Origin: Gnetum montanum
Taxonomy: Eukaryota; Streptophyta; Gnetopsida; Gnetales; Gnetaceae
Reading direction: 5' to 3'
Length of the DNA stretch: 64,000 bases
NCBI GenBank assembly: GCA_015680685.1
Contig: MNCI01004643.1
Coordinates: 162,263 to 226,262, forward strand
The notes beneath the pieces were generated by a model, which searched no databases, was not told where the DNA came from, and saw only the letters and a program-made list of their open reading frames with translations. Below are positions 59,047-64,000 of this stretch, in pieces (position 1 is the first letter of the stretch; each line of letters begins with the position of its first letter). Both the position numbers and the translations under genes were made by a program.

Positions 59047-60870
59047 CATCCATCATGTAAATTCGTCACCCAATAAGTGTTCGGGCCGATGGGATGAACT
59101 GTTTTTCATTAATTGCTAATGTTTGGTTTTTACCTTTAAGTTACATTGTTGATACTAAGGTATGTTCTTTTGATATGGCAGGCAATGAGATCACTTCATC
59201 CATCCATCCATCAAGTCTATGGTTTCCCTTGGCTTGGAAATGTACAGTTCCCTTCCAATAAGAACTTTAACGAACCAGTGACTGGGCATTTCTCAAACTA
59301 AGGAAGGACTCAAGGATTTGAAAAGGGTGTGACTTCAAGGGAACTTGGTGCTCTTGTGTTGGTCATTCACTTGGGTGCTTGGATGTTTTCTTCTTGGGTT
59401 TTCTTACCGTTCCGATGTAACCCAATAATCGGAAGCTGAGACAATAAAAATAAAGAAGTCTTTGCATGGTGTGGTCCCCACGCATAAAAACACAAAACAA
59501 AAAAAAGAAAGACAAAATGAAAAAAAATGGAAAAAGCAGAAAAAAAAAGAGAAAGAAAGAAAGAAAAAAACAAGCTAAAAGTGAGGATTCAAAGCACACC
59601 CCTTAGACGGAATAAACTTGGGCTACAAGCATTGGTTATGGAACCAAAGTGTTCCCTCTAACTAAGGCCCTTCTCGCTTCCCATTCTCTCCTTCATTCGT
59701 CGGAATGGTGGTGGCTTCTCGAAGTTGCATCCTTGTTACCCAAGTGGATGATTTAACCAACTGCATTGATGCGAAGTCACTGGAAGTGGTTGGTTTGAGG
59801 CCAGAGTTGGAATGAGATTCGCCAAGTCACATTAATCATGCAACACACAAGGGGCTGTAAACCACCTTGTTCTTGGGATTCCATTCCACTTCTCTTCTTC
59901 CCATCCTTCTCTCCATTATTCACCTCATTGCCGGTTATATCATTGTATATACTTTGGTTGATGCTTTGTTTTCTTTTTGGTAGATTCTTACGGTTAAGAC
60001 TTTAACTCTTGTTCCCAGAGACGTTCCCAGAGCCCACGGACTCTTTGAATGTGGGATTGTCAGGGCATTAAGGGCATGAGCCTGCTTTGGGGAGGACCCA
60101 CTGACATTCCTATTTGGAACATTAGTTAACTTCTTTTCCTTAACGTTTTGCAATTAATTAACATTTTTGTTCATTTCCATCATGACATCCTTTTTATCGA
60201 TGCCATAGTTGTCCCTTTTTACCTATCATTCCTATTCCTTTTCTCTCTCCATTCTAACGCTACCGGAGGTTCGCGATTAGTCATGGGGGTACGGGGCCTG
60301 ATTTTTCGATTTTTATCCTAAGCCCCGGATTTTTTCGTTTTTCTTCCTAACCCCTATACCTTCGGTAGTCATCATCTATATTTTCCCAGATCCATATCAG
60401 CCATACCACACCTTAGCCAGTGAGCCTAAACCGAAGCAAGGTATGCTTTACTTAATGATTCAATTACCCTTGCTAATATATGATGGTGTTGTGTGTGCAG
60501 ATGGCAATCATACAACAACAGAATGGATCTGGAGCAGACACTTGGAATGGAGCAGCGCTGAAGCAGCATGCAAGGAGTGGAATTGATAATGCGCTTACAG
60601 ATGGACAACGAAAGGCGCAATCTAGGCGTTGGCAGCAACAAGATTCTTCTCTCTTCTTCTCTTCTATTCTCTCTCCTCTTTTCTCTCAGCTGCCAACTAT
60701 GGCCTGATGTCATTGTAATAAGGTGTTCACCCATGTTGTCATGAACACCAGTTTTTGTCAAGGCTTGTAATAAGGACCGTTCACATGTTATCCCATTAGT
60801 TCCATTTCCCCTAATAATCCCATACCTACCTGATATCATTGTAAGGAACTCGAGGACGAGTTTTCATTCA

Positions 60871-60882
60871 GTCATGGGGGTA
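60871..60882 (+). promoter_or_regulatory. Polypurine tract of the young element
   Basis: GTCATGGGGGTA directly precedes the 3' LTR. The same run with small changes precedes the 3' LTR at 36987. Confidence 0.75.
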
Positions 60883-61903
60883 TGATGAGACGCGACTTAC
60901 ACTAAGCTGCGATATCGCGTACGCGATATCGCGTCCCGCCGCCATATCTATAAATAAGAGGCAGCACTCCCCTTATTTCCCAATCCTGGCTAGTGTAGCG
61001 AAGCTCTGGCAGATTGATCACTCCAGAGTTAGAATTTTTCCCCATGTGCCCGCAGTAGGAGTCCTAGAGTGAACGGCTCTTTATTCGAGCAACTTGTAAA
61101 ACTGAACCCAAGTTGTGTACGACAATAAAGACGAACTTGTTTGGATAAACCTTGCAGCACGTGGTTTCATTTATTGCTTTATTTAATGCTTTCCTAGTGC
61201 GTTCAAGTACGACTTAATTATGAGCGTCTACGGACGTGTACGGCTAGTCAAGGAATCGGCTGCTTGACGCAATGCATGAGTACGACTCAATTACGAGCAT
61301 TGGATGCTTGGTAACCTAGTAGTGTATTCCAGGATTTTGCGCTTGGTAACTCCCAGGTCTGATGTGTACGGCTAGTTGAGGAATCGGCTGCTCATTGCTA
61401 GGCTAGATCGTGTGATAAGTACGACTTAGTTACGAGCACCCACGGGTGTGTACGGCTGGCTAAGGAATCGGCTACTTATCACACGTAGGCTAAATAGGTG
61501 CCTCAGTACGACCACTTCGAGCACTTGCGTTACGTGTGGCGATCCTAGTAACGATTAGCGTTTGGTAAGCTGCAGTTGCATAGTTCAGGGTGTGTCCGGT
61601 AAGTGGGAACGGATGCGGACGCTAGTTAATTTAGACTTAGATCTTTAGTTAGAGTTAGTTTAGTTTTCTCAACCCTTCTCCTGATAGCATAGAAGATAAG
61701 CCAAAAATACCAAAAAAAATCATATACCTCAGACTTGCTTAACCATACACCGTGACACATACAAGCAAGCCTGGGAAGACAACGAACGATTAACCCCAAG
61801 TGTTTCTTGTGGCGTTAAGGCATTTAGTCTGCGGAGTTCGACCGGATCGCGCGTGTACGCTCGTTTCGTATGGTTGAGTGTAGGGGTACCTCGCCACTCA
61901 TCA
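60883..61903 (+). repeat. 3' LTR of the young element
   Basis: It matches 54317-55357 except for scattered substitutions and a missing 20-bp unit containing one GCGATATCGC palindrome. It ends CGCCACTCATCA and is followed by the CCCAA duplication. Confidence 0.95.
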
Positions 61904-64000
61904 CCCAACTAGTTCCATGTCCTCTACTTCAAATCACTACTATCACTCACCTAAGTATCATCAACCCATGACATCTCATGAAGGATCACCACCATGCACC
62001 TCTTAACCCCCATCCTATCCTCAATATTCTCATCCTTCACACCACCACATGCCACTGCTAGTAACACAGGAAGGTTCAGCACCACAACATCAACAAACAA
62101 ATGCCACTTGTGCTGCGAATGTGCATAGATATGCTAATACTAGTAGGTTTCCCCTACAAACTTAGAAACTTCCTTTCTTTAGGATATCTCCCAAGAAAAG
62201 TGTAACACTCGTGGACCTACCATGTCATCCGAACTAGCACAATGCTAATCTAGTGTAATTTCTTCCCTCTCACAACTAATGTCTTTTGATCCTACGCAAG
62301 GGCCATCATCCATTGTTACTTCAACACCTAACAAAAACAATGGACCTAGCATTATGAAGAGACAAATGAATCCATGCATACGGAATCATGATTAATGATG
62401 CAATCATGGGTTAGACATCTATAACATTAACATAACTCATACTTTGAGCCACTGTACGTTTAACAATCAAGTGTGTGAAGAACAACTTGTCTACATAGCG
62501 ACCACTAAACCAAGAGACACCCAGTGGCTTGAAAATGAAAGATTAACACTATTTCATACATGCATGGAGCCTACCTATCTGCTTATTAATTCTTACCATG
62601 GTCAAATTTTTAGTTGTAGGGGAAACATCCCATTTTAACATCCAAAATTTTTAGGTGTTTTTCACCTTTTTGTTTTACAATTTTTTATCATTTTTCTTAT
62701 TTCTTAATATAATTTTTCCTATCCTTTTCAACTTTTTTCACATTTTGTTTTCATTTCCTTTGTCAGTAATCTCACTCGTGAATAAAACAATCATATAGCC
62801 CATTGAGGTGAGGTTTTCTCTATGTTGCTAAGTCATAAGAGACTGATTATTTGGACAATGAGACCACATCATCCATCCACTCATTTCATTAATCAGAGGT
62901 TCTTGCTTTGATCATAATGGTATTCTTCTTCATCATTAAACTAAAAATAGCTTCATAATCATTATGCCTAGATAGAAAAGTGAAGAGCCAACGGGAAATG
63001 TGAAGGGTGTGACATCAAGGGGATTTGTGGATTCTCTTTGGCCACTTCTGTATGTTCTATCATGTTGCTTCAGCTGTAATTATCCTTGTAGATCTAATGA
63101 AAAATGGAAGTAAGAGTACCATAAAAGGGAATTGAATAAATTTTTGAGGGTCCCACTAGAAAGACATGTTATCCATGCCTAAAGGTTGGTGACTTCTGAA
63201 AATTTAGAATTCAAAAAAAAAAAACAAAAAAAAAAAACAAAGTACCATAAATAAACTCCTCCCTTGGACAAAATGCCAAGTTATGTTACTGCTTGCAACT
63301 ATGGTAGTCTTATGGTTGTCAAACAAAGTGATGAAACAATGCAATGTCACTGAATGTGGTTTGGACTTGGTTTGAATCTTGGGTAGATGAGCTAATGCTT
63401 ACTTAACCATTAATAACACACAAGGATTCATTATGCCTATGGTAAGACATCTCGCGTCCCAATTTCTACAATCCCTTCTAAAATCTATCCCATCTCACTA
63501 TCTGTATGATCCTAACTTGTGGTTTTGTGTAACATAGAGTTATTTTCTCCAATTGGTGGTTTTAACATGTGTGTTTTGTTCCATAGGTATGCATTGCATT
63601 CAACCCCTCTAGTGCCTATAGACATTTTTAGGTGTGGTTATATAAGGGCATTATGGGCTGAAGCCTGCTTTGGGGAGGATCGACTTGTATAATTATTATG
63701 ACTTGTACTTGTTTGACAAAACCACATCATTTTAAACCTTCCATGTGAATAACTGTTAAATTTAATGCTTTCCCTTATCATATAATTGATCTGTTCCATA
63801 ACATATATCTAATAACCCTTTTCTTGCATCTTCTAAAGCTTTTAATGTTGCTGACTCCATCTTGTAACACTTTTGATGCCTAAATATGATTTCCTACTTA
63901 TCCTAGAACTTTGGACCTAACCTAAAACCTTCCAACCAATCATAGAGACTCATTTTCCATGTTGATTACCCTCATTAAATGCATATTCAAGAATCTCAAT
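61904..64000 (+). mobile_element. Outer Athila-like relic, right part
   Basis: It continues the relic interrupted at 54316. The frame at 62444-62638 (VCEEQLVYIATTKPRDTQWL, then CMEP) matches the segment after protease in the young copy (LQQRCLYVATTQEVVDTPWL). It passes directly to T-rich TTTTGTTTTACA sequence (62655) with no RT or integrase, so this older copy also lacks pol. The conserved block GGGCATTATGGGCTGAAGCC is at about 63647. The 3' LTR would lie beyond the window. Confidence 0.72.

Larger units (their letters stand above)
58849..60870 (+). other. 3' non-coding region of the young element
   Basis: About 2 kb with no gene. Seven or so TTTTTGTTTTACA units lie at 58869-59010, a (GT)n run at 59026-59046, a purine-rich tract at 59490-59575, and the conserved block GGGCATTAAGGGCATGAGCC at about 60064, continuing into TGCTTTGGGGAGGA. 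Minus-strand frames here (59363-59599 and 60426-60839) come from low-complexity or unrelated sequence. Confidence 0.7.
54317..61903 (+). mobile_element. Young pol-less Athila-like retrotransposon
   Basis: It is 7.6 kb long, with LTRs of 1041 and 1021 bp that differ at few sites, an intact primer site, an intact purine tract and an exact 5-bp target duplication. The only gene is gag-protease. Against the copy at 27710-37837, the sequence passes from the spacer after protease (near 32030 in that copy) straight to the 3' non-coding part (near 34925), so about 2.9 kb with RT, RNase H and integrase is absent. It would need enzymes in trans. Structure resembles non-autonomous gag-only elements (TR-GAG type). 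Confidence 0.93.

Noticed and set aside
59363-59599. A Phe/Leu-rich minus-strand frame
   Set aside because: It is the complement of a purine-rich low-complexity tract in the 3' non-coding region.

Overview
The window is plant nuclear DNA made almost entirely of transposable elements. I found no convincing host gene. The evidence for a plant is the set of lineages present: Tat-type Ty3/gypsy elements with a second RNase H, Athila-like Ty3/gypsy elements with the TGGCGCCGTTGCCGGGGA primer site, a plant-type LINE with a zf-RVT tail, and a tRNA-derived SINE. Nested insertions, solo-LTR-like remains and heavy decay suggest a large, repeat-rich seed-plant genome. The species cannot be named from this sequence.

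Layout. (1) 468-17112: a complete 16.6 kb Tat-lineage element on the minus strand, with LTRs at 468-1673 and 15920-17112 and a perfect 5-bp target duplication (TTTAG). Gag-pro (15493-11507) and pol (about 6410-3014) are recognisable but carry stop codons. Between pro and RT, on the opposite strand, lies a multi-exon gene at 7027-11015 with its own TATA-like box. Its N-terminus resembles an FCP1/NIF-type HAD phosphatase that has lost its catalytic aspartates. (2) About 17830-26090: a decayed minus-strand Athila-like element. (3) 27086-27709 plus 37838-43330: a decayed plus-strand LINE, split by a full-length Athila-like element (27710-37837, target duplication AATAG) and containing a probable solo LTR and another insertion. 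(4) 43.3-53.3 kb: AT-rich relics, including an Athila-like pro-RT fragment, copies of a tRNA-derived SINE and a minus-strand Tat gag-pro relic. (5) 53334-64000: a decayed Athila-like relic that was the target of a young element at 54317-61903 (target duplication CCCAA). The young element has near-identical LTRs and one long open gag-protease frame (55504-58848) but no RT, RNase H or integrase.

How the parts relate. The Athila-like copies at 17.8-26.1, 27.7-37.8, 45.9-47.8, 53.3-54.3/61.9-64.0 and 54.3-61.9 kb belong to one family, judged by shared gag, protease, 3' non-coding block and LTR ends. The young copy and the relic it sits in both lack pol, so they would depend on full-length relatives for reverse transcription and integration. 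In the Tat element, three spacers (3' of pol, the RT side of the antisense gene, and the pro side) carry variants of one short hairpin repeat that begins AGTTTA. Its LTRs, leader and the first intron of the antisense gene carry many copies of the palindrome GCGTATACGC.
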